A stretch of 21,034 nt of DNA from Pseudomonadota bacterium (GCA_022568115.1 JADFFP010000002.1:1-21034), one strand, 5' to 3'. Shown: positions 1 through 9,001, numbered from the stretch's first letter. Translations and numbers: made by a program. Notes: generated from the sequence alone by a model not told the origin.

Positions 1-372
1 CAGCCGGGCGGCCAGTTTCGGGCCAACCCCCGCGGCCTGGGAGATCGCCACTTTGTCGCCGGAGGCAAGCGCCGCCAGCAGGGCATCGGGATCCAGAATG
101 GTCAGGATCGCCAAAGCCACCCTGACCCCCACCCCCTGGACCCCGAGCAGGGTGCGGAACATCTTCAACTCCCCTTCGGCGGGAAACCCATAGAGGTGGA
201 TATGGTCCTCCCGGACATGGGTTTCGATCAGCAATTCCACCGGCTCGCCAACCGCGGGAAGGTGCGAGAGGGTCCGGGTCGAGGCGTAAACCAGATAGCC
301 GACCCCGCCCACATCGACGATCAGGGAATCCTCGCCAATGCTATCGACCAGTCCCTTGAGCTTGGCGATCAT
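1..372 (-). CDS. ruvA: Holliday junction branch migration protein RuvA (N-terminal 124 residues, cut by window edge)
   Basis: RuvA binds four-way Holliday junctions as a tetramer and loads the RuvB helicase, which drives branch migration in recombinational repair. The frame starts [20 protein letters not shown], the usual RuvA opening, and contains the family stretches [12 protein letters not shown] (about residues 20-31), [12 protein letters not shown] (about 54-65) and the helix-hairpin-helix region [16 protein letters not shown] (about 76-91). A second hairpin, [14 protein letters not shown], runs off the window edge. It is open with no stop to base 1, so the C-terminal third, including the RuvB-contacting domain, is missing only because the window ends. 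The ATG at 372-370 overlaps the ruvC stop in an ATGA arrangement, so translation is probably coupled to ruvC. Identification is secure. Confidence 0.95.
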   Translation of the reverse strand, partial: MIAKLKGLVDSIGEDSLIVDVGGVGYLVYASTRTLSHLPAVGEPVELLIETHVREDHIHLYGFPAEGELKMFRTLLGVQGVGVRVALAILTILDPDALLAALASGDKVAISQAAGVGPKLAARL

Positions 373-884
373 CGGCCGGTCCCGGTTCTGGCGAAGGCCC
401 GGGCCGAGCCGCAATGATGGGCGTGGCAGATCGCCACCGCCAGGGCATCCGCCGCATCGGCACCGGCAATCTCCACCCCCGGCAGCAGGACTCTCACCAT
501 CATCTGGATCTGTTCCTTGCCGGCATGGCCGACCCCGACCACCGATTTCTTGACGTGGTTGGGTGCGTACGAGGTAACCGCAAGGCCCGCCAGCGCGGGT
601 ACCAGAAGGGCGATGGTGCGGGCATGGTTCAGCTTCAGGGTGGCCGCCGGGTTCTTGTTGACAAAGGTTTCCTCGACCGCGCAGGTGTCCGGCCTCCAGG
701 TGCTGATAATCTCCTTAAGGGCCTCGAAAATCACCACCAGCCGGGCCGGAAGATCCTCGTTCGCCTTGGTGGTGATGGCGCCATTGGCCAAGTGTTTCAG
801 GTGCGTTCCCTCAAGCGTCACCAAACCCCAGCCGGTTTTGTTCAACCCCGGGTCCAGTCCCAGTACACTCAAGCGGTTTTGCAT
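369..884 (-). CDS. ruvC: Crossover junction endodeoxyribonuclease RuvC
   Basis: RuvC is the dimeric resolvase that cuts Holliday junctions symmetrically after RuvAB branch migration. The 171-residue length is normal. The four acidic metal-binding residues can be placed: D11 in [14 protein letters not shown]71 in [18 protein letters not shown], and D143 and D146 in [14 protein letters not shown]. Their spacing matches D7/E66/D138/D141 of the E. coli enzyme with a constant shift of five. The ATG at 884 shares its A with the yebC stop (TGATG), and the ruvC stop overlaps the ruvA ATG. The order yebC-ruvC-ruvA is common in proteobacteria and implies one transcript. The last dozen residues are basic and poorly conserved. 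Confidence 0.96.
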   Translation of the reverse strand: MQNRLSVLGLDPGLNKTGWGLVTLEGTHLKHLANGAITTKANEDLPARLVVIFEALKEIISTWRPDTCAVEETFVNKNPAATLKLNHARTIALLVPALAGLAVTSYAPNHVKKSVVGVGHAGKEQIQMMVRVLLPGVEIAGADAADALAVAICHAHHCGSARAFARTGTGR

Positions 885-1630
885 CAGGCCTCCAGTTTTT
901 CCATCACTTCATCGGACACATTATAATTTCCGGAAATCTCCTGGACGTCGTCGTCGTCATCCAGGGCATCCAGAAGTTTTAGCAGTTTCCCGGCGTTTTC
1001 TTCATCCAGGTCAATCTGGTCCCCGGCATGCCAGATCAGCTTGGCCGATTGCGGCTCGCCCAGGGCCGCCTCCAGGGATTTCCCGACCTCGTGCAAATCA
1101 TCGGCGGCGGTGTAGATTTCATGAACCTCGTCGTCGCTCTCGACATTCTCGGCGCCGGCTTCCAAGGCGGCTTCGAAAACTGTTTCCTCGTCGGCGGCGG
1201 AGGCCGGATAGACGATCAGCCCCTTGCGTTCGAACAGGTAACTGACCGAGCCGCTTTCCCCAAGGCGGCCGCCGTTTTTGGAAAAAATTGTGCGCACCTC
1301 GGCGACCGTGCGGTTGCGGTTGTCGGTCAGGGCGTCAACGATCAGGGCGACCCCGCCGGGGCCGAACCCCTCGTAGCGAACCTCCTCGTAATCATCCCCC
1401 TCGCCGGCCAGGCTTTTCCTGACCGCGCGCTCGATATTGTCCTTCGGCATGCTGTGCGCGCGGGCCGTGGCGATCGCACTCCTGAGCCTCGGGTTCATAT
1501 CGGGGTCGGGCAGGCCCATTTTGGCGGCGACCGTGATTTCCTTGGACAGCTTCGAAAACAGCTTGGAGCGCTTTTTGTCCTGCGCCCCCTTGCGGTACAT
1601 GATGTTCTTGAATTTGGAATGGCCGGACAT
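884..1630 (-). CDS. yebC: YebC/PmpR-family protein (TACO1 family)
   Basis: This 248-residue protein begins [20 protein letters not shown], the hallmark start of the YebC/PmpR family. Further family stretches are [13 protein letters not shown] [14 protein letters not shown] (about residues 56-69), [20 protein letters not shown] (about 85-104), [18 protein letters not shown] (about 115-132) and an acidic C-terminal part rich in Asp. Some members bind DNA and act as transcriptional regulators. Others, like mitochondrial TACO1, act on translation, in bacteria apparently at difficult proline stretches; which applies here cannot be seen. The ATG at 1630 follows a GGGGATAAA ribosome-binding stretch. 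The upstream gap of 139 bp to the phosphoesterase gene probably holds its own promoter, but no convincing -35/-10 pair was found. Confidence 0.95.
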   Translation of the reverse strand: MSGHSKFKNIMYRKGAQDKKRSKLFSKLSKEITVAAKMGLPDPDMNPRLRSAIATARAHSMPKDNIERAVRKSLAGEGDDYEEVRYEGFGPGGVALIVDALTDNRNRTVAEVRTIFSKNGGRLGESGSVSYLFERKGLIVYPASAADEETVFEAALEAGAENVESDDEVHEIYTAADDLHEVGKSLEAALGEPQSAKLIWHAGDQIDLDEENAGKLLKLLDALDDDDDVQEISGNYNVSDEVMEKLEA

Positions 1631-1769
1631 TTTATCCCCTGATTAAAGCCGTATTTATTCGTATCGGGCGCACAAGCAAACGTCCACCATACGCTGTATG
1701 ATGTGACTTAATTCATGTTTTATACCAAATATAGCCCTAAAGGACACTCTTTTTCGCCAATTTTTGAGA

Positions 1770-2582
1770 TTATTTAGGCAGGTTTTCCTGCAGCCGTCCG
1801 CCAATCCGGATTGGCGTGACCGTCTTGGCCAGTCCGGTCTCGTCGTCGCTTTCGACCAAAACGCCGCAAAACGTGGCCTCGCCCAGCGCCGGCGAAAAGC
1901 GTTCGCGCCCGACGCCATAGAGAAAGCGGTGGACCGGTTCATCCACTTCCATGCCGATCACCGAGTTGTAATCCCCGCACATGCCGGCGTCGGTCTGGTA
2001 GGCGGTGCCTTTGGGCAGGATTTGCGCATCGGCGGTCGGGATGTGGCTGTGGCTGCCCACCACCAGGGTCGCCCGGCCGTCGGCAAACTGGCCCATGGCC
2101 ATTTTCTCCGAGGTCGCCTCGGCGTGCATGTCAATCAAAAGAAGGGCGGCTTTTTCCCCCAGCGGCCAGGCCTCCAGCATCGCCTCAACCGCCCGGAACG
2201 GGTCATCGATCGCCTGCATGAAGACCCGGCCCAGGGCGTTGATAATTACCACCCGGCGGCCGTCGGCGGCCTTGGTGGAATAGACCCCGTGGCCGGGAAC
2301 CCCTTCGGGATAATTGAGCGGGCGCAGCAGGCGCGGCTCCTGATCCAGGAAGGGAATGATCTCTCGCTGGGCCCAGATATGGTTGCCGGAGGTGATGCAA
2401 TCGACCCCGGCGTCAAAAAACCCGTGACAGATTTTCTCGGTAATGCCGATCCCTCCGGCGGCGTTTTCGCCGTTGACCACGACAAAATCGAGGCCCCATT
2501 TTTTGCGCAGCTTCGGGATTTGTTCCAGCACCACCCGGCGGCCGGACCGGCCCATTACGTCGCCGGCGAACAAAAGCTTCAT
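1770..2582 (-). CDS. TIGR00282/YmdB-family metallophosphoesterase
   Basis: The 270-residue product carries the dimetal phosphoesterase pattern of the YmdB family: KLLFAGDVMGRSGR at the N terminus, VVNGENAAGGIGI (about residues 37-49), GNHIWAQRE (about 65-73), and VGSHSHIPTADAQILPKGTA with TDAGMCGDYNSVIGM in the C-terminal half. The Bacillus YmdB protein hydrolyses 2',3'- and 3',5'-cyclic nucleotides; the substrate here is not known. The start at 2582 (MKLLFAGD) is chosen over an upstream in-frame start because it fits the family N terminus and because its ATG overlaps the cyclo-ligase stop (ATGA). This indicates an operon with the folate gene, an arrangement often seen in alphaproteobacteria. 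No frameshift or missing metal ligand was noticed. Confidence 0.92.
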   Translation of the reverse strand: MKLLFAGDVMGRSGRRVVLEQIPKLRKKWGLDFVVVNGENAAGGIGITEKICHGFFDAGVDCITSGNHIWAQREIIPFLDQEPRLLRPLNYPEGVPGHGVYSTKAADGRRVVIINALGRVFMQAIDDPFRAVEAMLEAWPLGEKAALLLIDMHAEATSEKMAMGQFADGRATLVVGSHSHIPTADAQILPKGTAYQTDAGMCGDYNSVIGMEVDEPVHRFLYGVGRERFSPALGEATFCGVLVESDDETGLAKTVTPIRIGGRLQENLPK

Positions 2583-3175
2583 TTTTTGGCCCCTCCGCCC
2601 CGGAAGATCCAGCACCCGGCCTCGGTCAGGACCGCATCCAGGGCCTGATCGCCCGCCTCGACCGGCACAGCTTTTTGCTCTTGCCCTTGATAAGCGAGGC
2701 CAACCGCCAGGATCTCACGCTTTTTTCTGAGCGCTTTCAGGGTCCGGTCGTAATAGCCCTGGCCCTGGCCGATGCGGTTGCCCTTGTCATCAAATCCCAG
2801 CAGCGGCACCAGGATGATGTCCGGTTCAACCTGGTCCGCCAACTTAAGCGGTTCGCGGTTGCCCAGCTGGCCGTCCCGCAGTTCATCCCCGAAGGCGTAG
2901 CTGCGAAATTCCAGCGCGGCATTTTTCTTTGCAACCACCGGCAGGGCCACCTTTATCCCGCGCATTTCCAAAAGCCTGAGCAGGCTGGAACAATTCACTT
3001 CGCTTCCCACCCGCATGTATCCGGCCACTATCATCCCCTGAAGGTTGGGCAAAAATTCAAAAAAATTGTGGGCCAGGGCGTCGCGGGCGGCAACATCAAG
3101 CTGCTCGGCAAGCTGGGTGCGTTTTTTGCGTAAATCCTTCCGCAACGCCTCTTTTGTCTGCAATTTAGTGGCCAT
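2579..3175 (-). CDS. ygfA: 5-formyltetrahydrofolate cyclo-ligase
   Basis: The enzyme converts 5-formyl-THF to 5,10-methenyl-THF with ATP, returning a storage or inhibitory folate to the one-carbon pool in the cytoplasm. The 198-residue protein opens with a basic helix (KEALRKDLRKKRTQL), as usual for this family. It contains YMRVGSEVNCSSLL (substrate region, about residues 54-67) and the diagnostic stretch LVPLLGFDDKGNRIGQGQGY followed by YDR (about 122-144), which forms the nucleotide-binding loop. It lies downstream of a structured RNA-like gap and zapA, the classic ygfA/ssrS neighbourhood in which 6S RNA and this gene may be read from one precursor. The ribosome-binding sequence before the ATG is weak (GTGAGATTTATAA). 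The stop overlaps the next gene's ATG. Confidence 0.95.
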   Translation of the reverse strand: MATKLQTKEALRKDLRKKRTQLAEQLDVAARDALAHNFFEFLPNLQGMIVAGYMRVGSEVNCSSLLRLLEMRGIKVALPVVAKKNAALEFRSYAFGDELRDGQLGNREPLKLADQVEPDIILVPLLGFDDKGNRIGQGQGYYDRTLKALRKKREILAVGLAYQGQEQKAVPVEAGDQALDAVLTEAGCWIFRGGGAKK

Positions 3176-3270
3176 TTATAAATCTCACTGATGCTCTGTT
3201 ATGCTTTCCGCGCCACATGGCGCGCGGGTTGGGTGCCCTTTTATTTTATCGTTCACGCCAGTGAGTTTTG

Positions 3271-3438
3271 CTCACGGCTCCACGGGGGCGCGAAACGGTT
3301 CGCGCGGGCCGCTCTCGCCTCGGCGTAGCCTCCAGCGGAGCCGGGTGGCCCTAGTTGACGCCTTCTGGCGCACAAGCGTGCGCCCGGCAGTCGTCTGCCG
3401 CCCTCCCGGAGCGATAGCTGAAAGCTATCTTGCGTGAG
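3271..3438 (-). ncRNA. ssrS: Candidate 6S RNA (ssrS), or another structured RNA in its usual position
   Basis: The 275-bp gap between zapA and the cyclo-ligase has no credible protein gene but is dense in perfect stems. Read on the minus strand, CTCACG (3438-3433) can pair with CGTGAG (3276-3271). GCTCC (3412-3408) pairs with GGAGC (3281-3277), stacked directly on the first stem at its 3' side. This closes a unit of 168 nt, the usual size of 6S RNA. Local hairpins lie at 3413-3429 (7 bp), 3386-3399 (5 bp), 3367-3384 (7 bp) and 3288-3305 (7 bp). Position and size argue for 6S, the RNA that mimics an open promoter and binds sigma-70 polymerase. The branched local hairpins fit the 6S rod shape less well, so the assignment rests mainly on synteny. 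The ends are approximate. Confidence 0.5.
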
Positions 3439-3450
3439 GGCCTTAATTGG

Positions 3451-3783
3451 TTAAGCCTTTTCCAGGTCATCGGCCAGAACTTCGATCGAGGCCGCCATGC
3501 CGTTCAGGAGCACCGCCAGCCTACCGGCGGTCTCGCTTTCATTGACCGGGATTTTGCCGTCATGGATGCCTTGCAACTCGGTCCTGGTTTCTTCAAATTC
3601 GTCGGCGATCAGAAGCGCCGCCATCAGTATCAGCTTGTTCTCGCCGACCTGGCCGAGGCGCGCCGTCAGGGTTCGGACCTTGCTGTCCAGCAGCTTGGCC
3701 AGGCCCAGCAGCCGGTCTTCCTCGCCATCACGGCAGGCAAGGGTGTAACGGTGATTGTTAATCGATACGCTGACCTGTCCCAT
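3451..3783 (-). CDS. zapA: Cell division protein ZapA
   Basis: ZapA binds FtsZ in the cytoplasm and helps bundle filaments at the division ring. The 110-residue protein shows the family layout: an N-terminal globular part starting MGQVSVSINNHRYTLACRDG, with the typical GEEDRLLGLAKLLDSKV (about residues 20-36), followed by one long helix, ENKLILMAALLIADEFEETR (about 48-67), and a hydrophobic heptad-like tail ending DDLEKA. The ATG at 3783 lies 7 bp after the stop of the upstream coiled-coil gene, with GGAAAATT as a weak ribosome-binding site, so the two are probably co-transcribed. The next feature downstream is the 6S-like region, the arrangement known from many proteobacteria. Confidence 0.93.
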   Translation of the reverse strand: MGQVSVSINNHRYTLACRDGEEDRLLGLAKLLDSKVRTLTARLGQVGENKLILMAALLIADEFEETRTELQGIHDGKIPVNESETAGRLAVLLNGMAASIEVLADDLEKA

Positions 3784-3790
3784 AATTTTC

Positions 3791-4381
3791 CTAATTTACC
3801 AGTTTCTCAAGCGCGGCGATGGTTTTATCCAGCTGGGCGCCAAGGTCCCGCTTCAGTTCGCCGCCGCCATCGCTTTTCCCGGGCGCGCTGGAAACTCCCG
3901 CCCGGGTCAAAAGATCCAACTCGGCCGAGGTGTCATCCAGCGCTTCCTGGTAGGTTTTTTGCAGCTCGTTATACTGTGAACGCAGCAGCTTGAAGGACTG
4001 GTCCAGGGACTTGTATTCCTTGTGGACCCGCTCCAGTTCATTCTTCAGGAACTCGGTTTCCGGGTCGGGGCCATGGGCGGCGGCGCTCCATTCCTGGTCC
4101 TTGCTCAGCTCAGGGGTGCTGTCTTCGGGCGGGGTTTTCTTTGAGATTGACTTCAAATAGTCCTTCATTTCGCCGAACGAGCGCTCCAGCACCTCATACT
4201 CGCCCTTGAGGCTCTTGAAGCGTTCATCCAGCTCGGTATTTTCGTGCTGGAGGGTTTTAATTTCCGCATGGGAAACCTGTTTCGCCCGGACCACGCCGCT
4301 CAGCCGGTCAAGCGCGGTTTGCAGCCGAATCTCGGCTTCGGGCAGGGCGGTGTTTTTTTTAGCCTGGGGGCGCTTGATCAT
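3791..4381 (-). CDS. Coiled-coil protein upstream of zapA (DUF4164-like)
   Basis: This is a 196-residue protein of unknown function. It is rich in Glu, Lys, Leu and Gln with long heptad-like stretches at about residues 17-80 (RLQTALDRL to LERSFGEMKDYL) and 108-150 (TEFLKNELERVHKEYKSL to LQKTYQEAL). These are separated by a Pro/Ser-rich linker, and a shorter helix closes the protein (LDKTIAALEKLVN). No signal peptide or membrane segment is seen, so it should be cytoplasmic. Alphaproteobacteria often carry a small coiled-coil gene just ahead of zapA, and a role in divisome assembly with ZapA, comparable in kind to ZapB, is an inference from position and shape only. The ATG at 4381 has no strong ribosome-binding site. 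It is the first gene after the divergent promoter region. Confidence 0.8.
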   Translation of the reverse strand: MIKRPQAKKNTALPEAEIRLQTALDRLSGVVRAKQVSHAEIKTLQHENTELDERFKSLKGEYEVLERSFGEMKDYLKSISKKTPPEDSTPELSKDQEWSAAAHGPDPETEFLKNELERVHKEYKSLDQSFKLLRSQYNELQKTYQEALDDTSAELDLLTRAGVSSAPGKSDGGGELKRDLGAQLDKTIAALEKLVN

Positions 4382-4710
4382 AATTCAGGGTACTTTCCAA
4401 ACCTCTCTGGCAAAGAATAAAGCGCTCTTGAAGGGTGCGTCAACCATTGGCGAAAATAAATAGCATATCCCCCTTTGATCCTCATATCCATTTAAGAGTA
4501 AAACATGTTTTCAGCTATGGCTAGCACCGTTCTTGCAAAGAGCAAAAAAAAACCGGAAAAAGTCTAAAAACAAGGTTGACGGAAGGCGCTTGGGTGGCCA
4601 TTGTGGCGCTTCCCCGATCGGGGGACTGGAGGGGAAAACAGGGTGGCGGGACAAGCCTCTGAAAATAAAGGAAAAACCGCCAAAAAGAGAGAAAGAAGCA
4701 GTCTGCTCTC
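4382..4710. other. Divergent intergenic region between the zapA operon and tkt
   Basis: This 329-bp stretch lies between two start codons pointing away from each other and should hold promoters for both sides. It is AT-rich near 4450-4570, including a run of nine A at about 4543-4552. A perfect 12-bp palindrome CCCCGATCGGGG lies at 4612-4623, about 90 bp before the tkt ATG; it could be an operator but nothing identifies a regulator. For tkt, TTGACG (4576-4581) followed 17 bp later by CATTGT (4599-4604) is a weak promoter possibility. The tkt ATG is preceded by a purine-rich AAAGAGAGAAAG stretch about 12-24 bp upstream. No open frame here looks like a gene. Confidence 0.6.
4414..4443 (-). promoter_or_regulatory. 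Possible sigma-70 promoter for the coiled-coil/zapA operon
   Basis: On the minus strand TTGACG (4443-4438) is followed after 18 bp by TATTCT (4419-4414), or after 16 bp by TTTATT. The -35 matches five of six consensus bases and the -10 four of six. It lies 33 bp before the start codon of the coiled-coil gene. This is pattern matching only, with no transcript evidence. Confidence 0.4.
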
Positions 4711-6717
4711 ATGCCGAAAACGAGTGACAGTGTGATCGATCAGCGCACCCTGGCCAATGCCATTCGTGCGCTTTCCATGGATGCCGTCCAAAAGGCCAAT
4801 TCCGGCCACCCGGGAATGCCCATGGGGATGGCCGATGCGGCCACCGTTCTGTTTTCCAAATTCCTCAAATACGACCCCAATTGGCCCGGCTGGCCGGACC
4901 GCGACCGGTTTATTCTCTCCGCCGGCCACGGGTCGATGCTTTTGTACTCGCTGCTGTACCTCACCGGCTACGCCAGGCCGACCATTGATGACATCAAGAA
5001 TTTTCGCCAATTGGGCTCCCCGTGCCCAGGCCATCCGGAATACGGCGAGCTGCCAGGGGTGGAAACCACCACCGGGCCTTTGGCACAGGGTCTCGGCATG
5101 GCCGCCGGAATGGCGCTGGCGGAACGCTCGCTGCGCACTCAATATGGCAGCGATGCCGTAGATCATTACACTTATGTGATCACCGGCGACGGCTGCCTGA
5201 TGGAGGGCCTCAGCCACGAGATCCTCTCGTTCGCCGGACACCAGCAGCTCGGGAAGCTGATCGTCCTTTGGGACAACAACCACATTTCCATCGATGGCCC
5301 GACCAGCCTGGCGGTTTCCGACGATCAGTTGACCCGTTTTGAAGCCCATGGCTGGGACGCTTGGGAAGTTGACGGCCACGATTTCAAGGCGGTTGAAGCG
5401 GCCATTGAAAAAGCCAGGAAAAGCGCCAAGCCATCACTGATTTCCTGCCGCACCATCATCGGTTTCGGCGCCCCCGGCAAACAGGGAACCGAGGCCACCC
5501 ACGGCGCACCCTTGGGGGAAGAAGAAGTGGCCGGGGCGCGTAAAGAGCTGAACTGGCCCCACCAGGCCTTTGAAATCCCTGAAGATATCCTGGCCGCCTG
5601 GCGTCAGATCGGCCAGCGCTCGGTGGAACAAAGCCGGGCCTGGAAAAAGCGCCTCTCCGGGATGGATGAGAAAAAACGGCGCCAATTCGAAGGGCGCCTC
5701 GGGGGCAAGCTGCCGAAAGCGCTTGACGCCAGGATCATCGCCCATAAAAAGGCGCTGGTGGAAAACCCGGAGAAAATAGCCACCCGCAAGGCTTCGGGCC
5801 AATGTCTCGAGATCATCAACGGCCTGACCGGGGCTACCATCGGCGGGTCGGCGGACCTTTCCGGGTCCAACAACACCCGAACCAGCCAGATGAAGATTAT
5901 GTCGGCGGCAAACCCTGGCGGGCGTTACATTCATTACGGGGTGCGCGAGTTTGGAATGGCCGCAATCATGAACGGGATGGGCCTTCACGGCGGATTTATT
6001 CCCTATGGCGGCACCTTTTTGATCTTTTCCGATTATGCCCGGCCGGCGATCCGCCTGGCGGCCATGATCGGGGTGCGGGTGATATATGTATTTACCCACG
6101 ACAGTATCGGCCTGGGCGAAGACGGGCCGACCCACCAGCCGGTCGAGCAATTGATGAGCCTCCGCGCGATCCCCAACCTGAACGTATTCCGCCCGGCCTG
6201 TGCGGTGGAGACCGCCGAATGCTGGGCGCTGGCCTTGAAAGATGCCAACCGGCCCAGTATTCTAGCCCTGACCCGCCAGAGTATAGCTCCGGTCCGGGAC
6301 AAGCACTTTGAGGAAAACATGAGCGAGAGGGGCGGCTATATCCTGAAAAAAGCCTCCGCCAGGCCGCGCGTCACCCTGATTGGCACCGGATCGGAAGTGG
6401 AAGTGGCGCTGGCCGCGCAAGCCATTCTGGAGAAAAAAGGCGTGCCCACAAGGGTTGTCAGCATGCCGTCGCTGGGACATTTCCAGGAACAGTCTCAAGC
6501 TTACCGGAAAGAGGTCCTGGGCTCCGGCGCATTGAGAGTTTCCATTGAAGCCGGGGTCACCCGGGGCTGGGAAGGAATAGTCGGCGAGGATGGATTTTCC
6601 ATCGGCATTGACCGCTTTGGGCATTCCGCCCCATCCGGGGATCTGTTCGCCCATTTCGGTTTTACCGGCGCGGATGTTGCGACCAAGATTTTAGACTGGG
6701 TCAAGGCCAGCGCCTGA
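4711..6717 (+). CDS. tkt: Transketolase
   Basis: Transketolase moves two-carbon units between sugar phosphates with thiamine diphosphate, linking the pentose phosphate pathway (and the Calvin cycle where present) to glycolysis. The 668-residue length is typical. Visible motifs are [12 protein letters not shown] (residues 31-42, active-site His33), GHGS (72-75), the thiamine diphosphate motif beginning [12 protein letters not shown] (159-170) and continuing to [10 protein letters not shown], and in the pyrimidine-binding domain [16 protein letters not shown] with the catalytic Glu. These are followed by [18 protein letters not shown] and a C-terminal domain with TGSEVEVAL. The gap and pgk genes follow in the same direction after 31 bp and 14 bp, so the three probably form an operon. 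No RuBisCO or phosphoribulokinase gene is in the window, so a Calvin role cannot be claimed. Confidence 0.97.
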   Translation: MPKTSDSVIDQRTLANAIRALSMDAVQKANSGHPGMPMGMADAATVLFSKFLKYDPNWPGWPDRDRFILSAGHGSMLLYSLLYLTGYARPTIDDIKNFRQLGSPCPGHPEYGELPGVETTTGPLAQGLGMAAGMALAERSLRTQYGSDAVDHYTYVITGDGCLMEGLSHEILSFAGHQQLGKLIVLWDNNHISIDGPTSLAVSDDQLTRFEAHGWDAWEVDGHDFKAVEAAIEKARKSAKPSLISCRTIIGFGAPGKQGTEATHGAPLGEEEVAGARKELNWPHQAFEIPEDILAAWRQIGQRSVEQSRAWKKRLSGMDEKKRRQFEGRLGGKLPKALDARIIAHKKALVENPEKIATRKASGQCLEIINGLTGATIGGSADLSGSNNTRTSQMKIMSAANPGGRYIHYGVREFGMAAIMNGMGLHGGFIPYGGTFLIFSDYARPAIRLAAMIGVRVIYVFTHDSIGLGEDGPTHQPVEQLMSLRAIPNLNVFRPACAVETAECWALALKDANRPSILALTRQSIAPVRDKHFEENMSERGGYILKKASARPRVTLIGTGSEVEVALAAQAILEKKGVPTRVVSMPSLGHFQEQSQAYRKEVLGSGALRVSIEAGVTRGWEGIVGEDGFSIGIDRFGHSAPSGDLFAHFGFTGADVATKILDWVKASA

Positions 6718-6748
6718 CCGGGAACTGGAATTTAAAGGAGAAACAAAA

Positions 6749-7756
6749 ATGACAGTACGTGTTGCCATCAACGGGTTTGGCCGGATCGGCCGGAACGTGC
6801 TCCGGGCCATCCATGAGCAGGGCAGGAAAGATCTCCGCGTGGTCGCCGTTAACGATCTCGGCGACGTGGCCATGAACGCCTATCTTTTCAAGCGCGACAG
6901 CGTCCACGGCCGCTTCCCCGGCACGATTGAGACCAAGGGCAATTCCATAATTGTCAATGGCCAGGAAATATTGGTGACCGCCGAACGCGACCCCGCCAAG
7001 CTGCCGTGGAAAGAAAACGGGATTGAGGTCGCTATGGAATGCACCGGGTTTTTCACCTCCGGCCCCAAGTCCCGGGCGCATATCGACGCCGGGGCCAAAA
7101 AAGTGCTGATCTCGGCCCCCGCCAAGGATGTTGACCTGACCGTGGTTTACGGCGTCAATCACGACCAGCTGAAGGCTGAACACATAATCGTTTCCAACGC
7201 CTCGTGCACCACCAACTGCCTGGCGCCGGTCGCCAAGATCCTGAATGACGCGATCGGCATCGAGCGGGGCTATATGACCACTATCCATTCCTACACCGGC
7301 GACCAGCGGGTTCTGGATACCCTTCATTCCGACCCCCGGCGCGCCCGCGCCGCGGCCCTTTCGATGATCCCGACCTCAACCGGGGCGGCCCAGGCGGTGG
7401 GCCTGGTTCTGCCGGAATTGCGGGGAAAGCTGGACGGCTCGGCGGTGCGCGTTCCAACCCCCAATGTGTCGCTGATCGACCTTAAATTCGACGCCGGGCG
7501 GGCAACCTCGGTTGATGAAATTAATGACCTCATGCGCAAGGCCGCCGGCGGCGCCCTGAAAGGGGTGCTTGAGGTGATTGACGAACCGGTGGTTTCGATT
7601 GATTTAAATCATTGCCCTGCCAGCTCAATCTTTGATACAAGTGGAACTCAGGTAATTGAGGGCCGGTTCGTCAGGGTTCTTAGCTGGTACGACAACGAAT
7701 GGGGTTTTTCCAACCGCATGTCGGATGTGGCTGTGGCCCTGGCAAATGCCGGGTAA
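6749..7756 (+). CDS. gap: Glyceraldehyde-3-phosphate dehydrogenase, type I
   Basis: The enzyme interconverts glyceraldehyde-3-phosphate and 1,3-bisphosphoglycerate with NAD(P). The 335-residue protein begins with the dinucleotide fold [14 protein letters not shown] (residues 7-20), has ND at 35-36 at the end of the second strand where NAD-linked enzymes carry an acidic residue, and shows the active site [17 protein letters not shown] with catalytic Cys153. The phosphate-binding [20 protein letters not shown] region and the C-terminal [13 protein letters not shown] are intact. The ATG at 6749 has a strong AAAGGAG ribosome-binding site at the correct distance. Pgk, which uses its product, starts 14 bp after the stop. 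Cofactor preference is suggested to be NAD but is not proven by sequence. Confidence 0.97.
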   Translation: MTVRVAINGFGRIGRNVLRAIHEQGRKDLRVVAVNDLGDVAMNAYLFKRDSVHGRFPGTIETKGNSIIVNGQEILVTAERDPAKLPWKENGIEVAMECTGFFTSGPKSRAHIDAGAKKVLISAPAKDVDLTVVYGVNHDQLKAEHIIVSNASCTTNCLAPVAKILNDAIGIERGYMTTIHSYTGDQRVLDTLHSDPRRARAAALSMIPTSTGAAQAVGLVLPELRGKLDGSAVRVPTPNVSLIDLKFDAGRATSVDEINDLMRKAAGGALKGVLEVIDEPVVSIDLNHCPASSIFDTSGTQVIEGRFVRVLSWYDNEWGFSNRMSDVAVALANAG

Positions 7757-7770
7757 ATGCTGGGAATTGG

Positions 7771-8961
7771 ATGAGCAAACTTCGAACCATTGAGGATCTG
7801 GGTAATCTTTCAGGCAAAAAAGTCCTCCTGAGGGCTGATCTGAATGTTCCGGTCCACGAGGGCCGGATTACTGATCTGACGCGGGTTCAATCCATCAAGA
7901 AAACCGTCCTGCACCTCCTCAAGGCGGGGGCCGATGTGATCCTGCTGTCCCATTTCGAACGGCCGGGAGGAAAAGTGGTGCCCAAGATGTCGCTTGCCCC
8001 GCTGGCCCCGTGCCTGGAAGATGAACTGGATGTTCCGGTCAAGTTTGTCGGCGATGCCCTGGATGCGAAAACCGCTGAAGCCATCGCTGAAGGCGAAGGG
8101 GTTTTCCTGGTCGAAAACCTGCGTTTCCATCCCGGTGAAGAAAAAAATCTTACCAGCTTTGCCAAAAAACTGGCGGCTTTGGGGGATCTTTACATTAACG
8201 ATGCCTTTTCCAGCGCGCACCGGGCCCATGCTTCGATTGAAGGGATAACGCACCACCTGCCATCGGCTGCCGGATTCGCCCTGGTTGAGGAAATTGAGGC
8301 TTTGGAAACGGCCCTTGAAAACCCGGAACGGCCGGTCGCGGCAGTGATCGGCGGGGCAAAAATTTCGACCAAAATCGCCACCCTGGAAAACCTGGTGAGC
8401 AAAATGGATCATTTGTTCCTGGGCGGCGCCATGGCCAATACCTTCCTGGCCGCGAGGGGAGAAAATATTGGCGCCTCGGTGTCTGAACCCGGCTTGATCG
8501 AGGTGGCCAAAAGAATCATGGCAAAAGCGGAACAAGCCGGCTGCTGGATCCACTTGCCGGCCGAAGTTACCGTGGCCAAGCAAATGGATGTAACCGTGGG
8601 CGCCATTGCCCTGCCGCTGCGGGCGATTGAAGATGACGATATGATTTTCGACATCGGCCCGAGGGCCGCCGATAATTATATCAGGGTGTTGAAACGTTGC
8701 AAAACGGTTATTTGGAACGGGCCGCTGGAGGCTTTTGAGATCAAACCGTTTGACCATGGCACCACCCAGGTGGCGCGGGCGGTGGGCAATTTGACCAAAA
8801 GAGGGAAAATGGTTTCCATCGCCGGCGGCGGGGATACCGTCGCGGCGCTTTATAATGCCGCAGCAAAATGGAAATTCAGCCATGTTTCAACCGCCGGAGG
8901 AGCGTTCCTGGAATGGCTGGAAGGGAAAACACAGCCGGGTATCAAGGCGTTGATGTCCTAG
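7771..8961 (+). CDS. pgk: Phosphoglycerate kinase
   Basis: The enzyme transfers phosphate between 1,3-bisphosphoglycerate and ADP. From the ATG at 7771 (MSKLRTIEDLGNLSGKKVLL) it has 396 residues, the usual length. An upstream in-frame start inside gap would add 24 unrelated residues and is rejected. Motifs seen are LRADLNVPVHEGRITDLTRV (most relatives have RADFNVP), LLSHFERPGG, NDAFSSAHRAHAS, IGGAKISTKI, WNGPLEAFEIKPFD and the nucleotide-binding GGGDTVAAL near the C terminus. The ribosome-binding site GGGAATTGG is modest; translation may be helped by the close upstream gap gene. The TAG stop at 8959-8961 coincides with the left edge of an inserted MITE-like element (see 8961-9243), and no terminator is seen before that element. 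Confidence 0.97.
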   Translation: MSKLRTIEDLGNLSGKKVLLRADLNVPVHEGRITDLTRVQSIKKTVLHLLKAGADVILLSHFERPGGKVVPKMSLAPLAPCLEDELDVPVKFVGDALDAKTAEAIAEGEGVFLVENLRFHPGEEKNLTSFAKKLAALGDLYINDAFSSAHRAHASIEGITHHLPSAAGFALVEEIEALETALENPERPVAAVIGGAKISTKIATLENLVSKMDHLFLGGAMANTFLAARGENIGASVSEPGLIEVAKRIMAKAEQAGCWIHLPAEVTVAKQMDVTVGAIALPLRAIEDDDMIFDIGPRAADNYIRVLKRCKTVIWNGPLEAFEIKPFDHGTTQVARAVGNLTKRGKMVSIAGGGDTVAALYNAAAKWKFSHVSTAGGAFLEWLEGKTQPGIKALMS

Positions 8962-8992
8962 GGTCTGTTGACAATTGCCGGTGTGGGCTGTG
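8961..8992 (+). repeat. Left terminal inverted repeat of the MITE-like element
   Basis: This is a 32-bp repeat pairing with 9212-9243 in inverted orientation, with 7 mismatches, five of them in the inner 11 bp. The outer part GGGTCTGTTGACAATT is the best conserved. Confidence 0.8.
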
Positions 8993-9001
8993 CCGCAGCA
9001 A

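Noticed and set aside
1688..1700. CATAC-GCT-GTATG inverted repeat between yebC and the phosphoesterase gene
   Set aside because: Five-base arms are easily found by chance, and no promoter or regulator supports it.
3201..3437. 78-codon plus-strand frame opposite the 6S-like region
   Set aside because: It is Arg- and Ser-rich, has no ribosome-binding site, is antisense to a stem-rich region, and matches the profile of a spurious frame over structured GC-rich DNA.
4612..4623. CCCCGATCGGGG palindrome upstream of tkt as an operator
   Set aside because: It is perfect, but short and GC-rich. No regulator gene is nearby and it does not fit a CbbR T-N11-A site convincingly, so it is only mentioned in the intergenic description.
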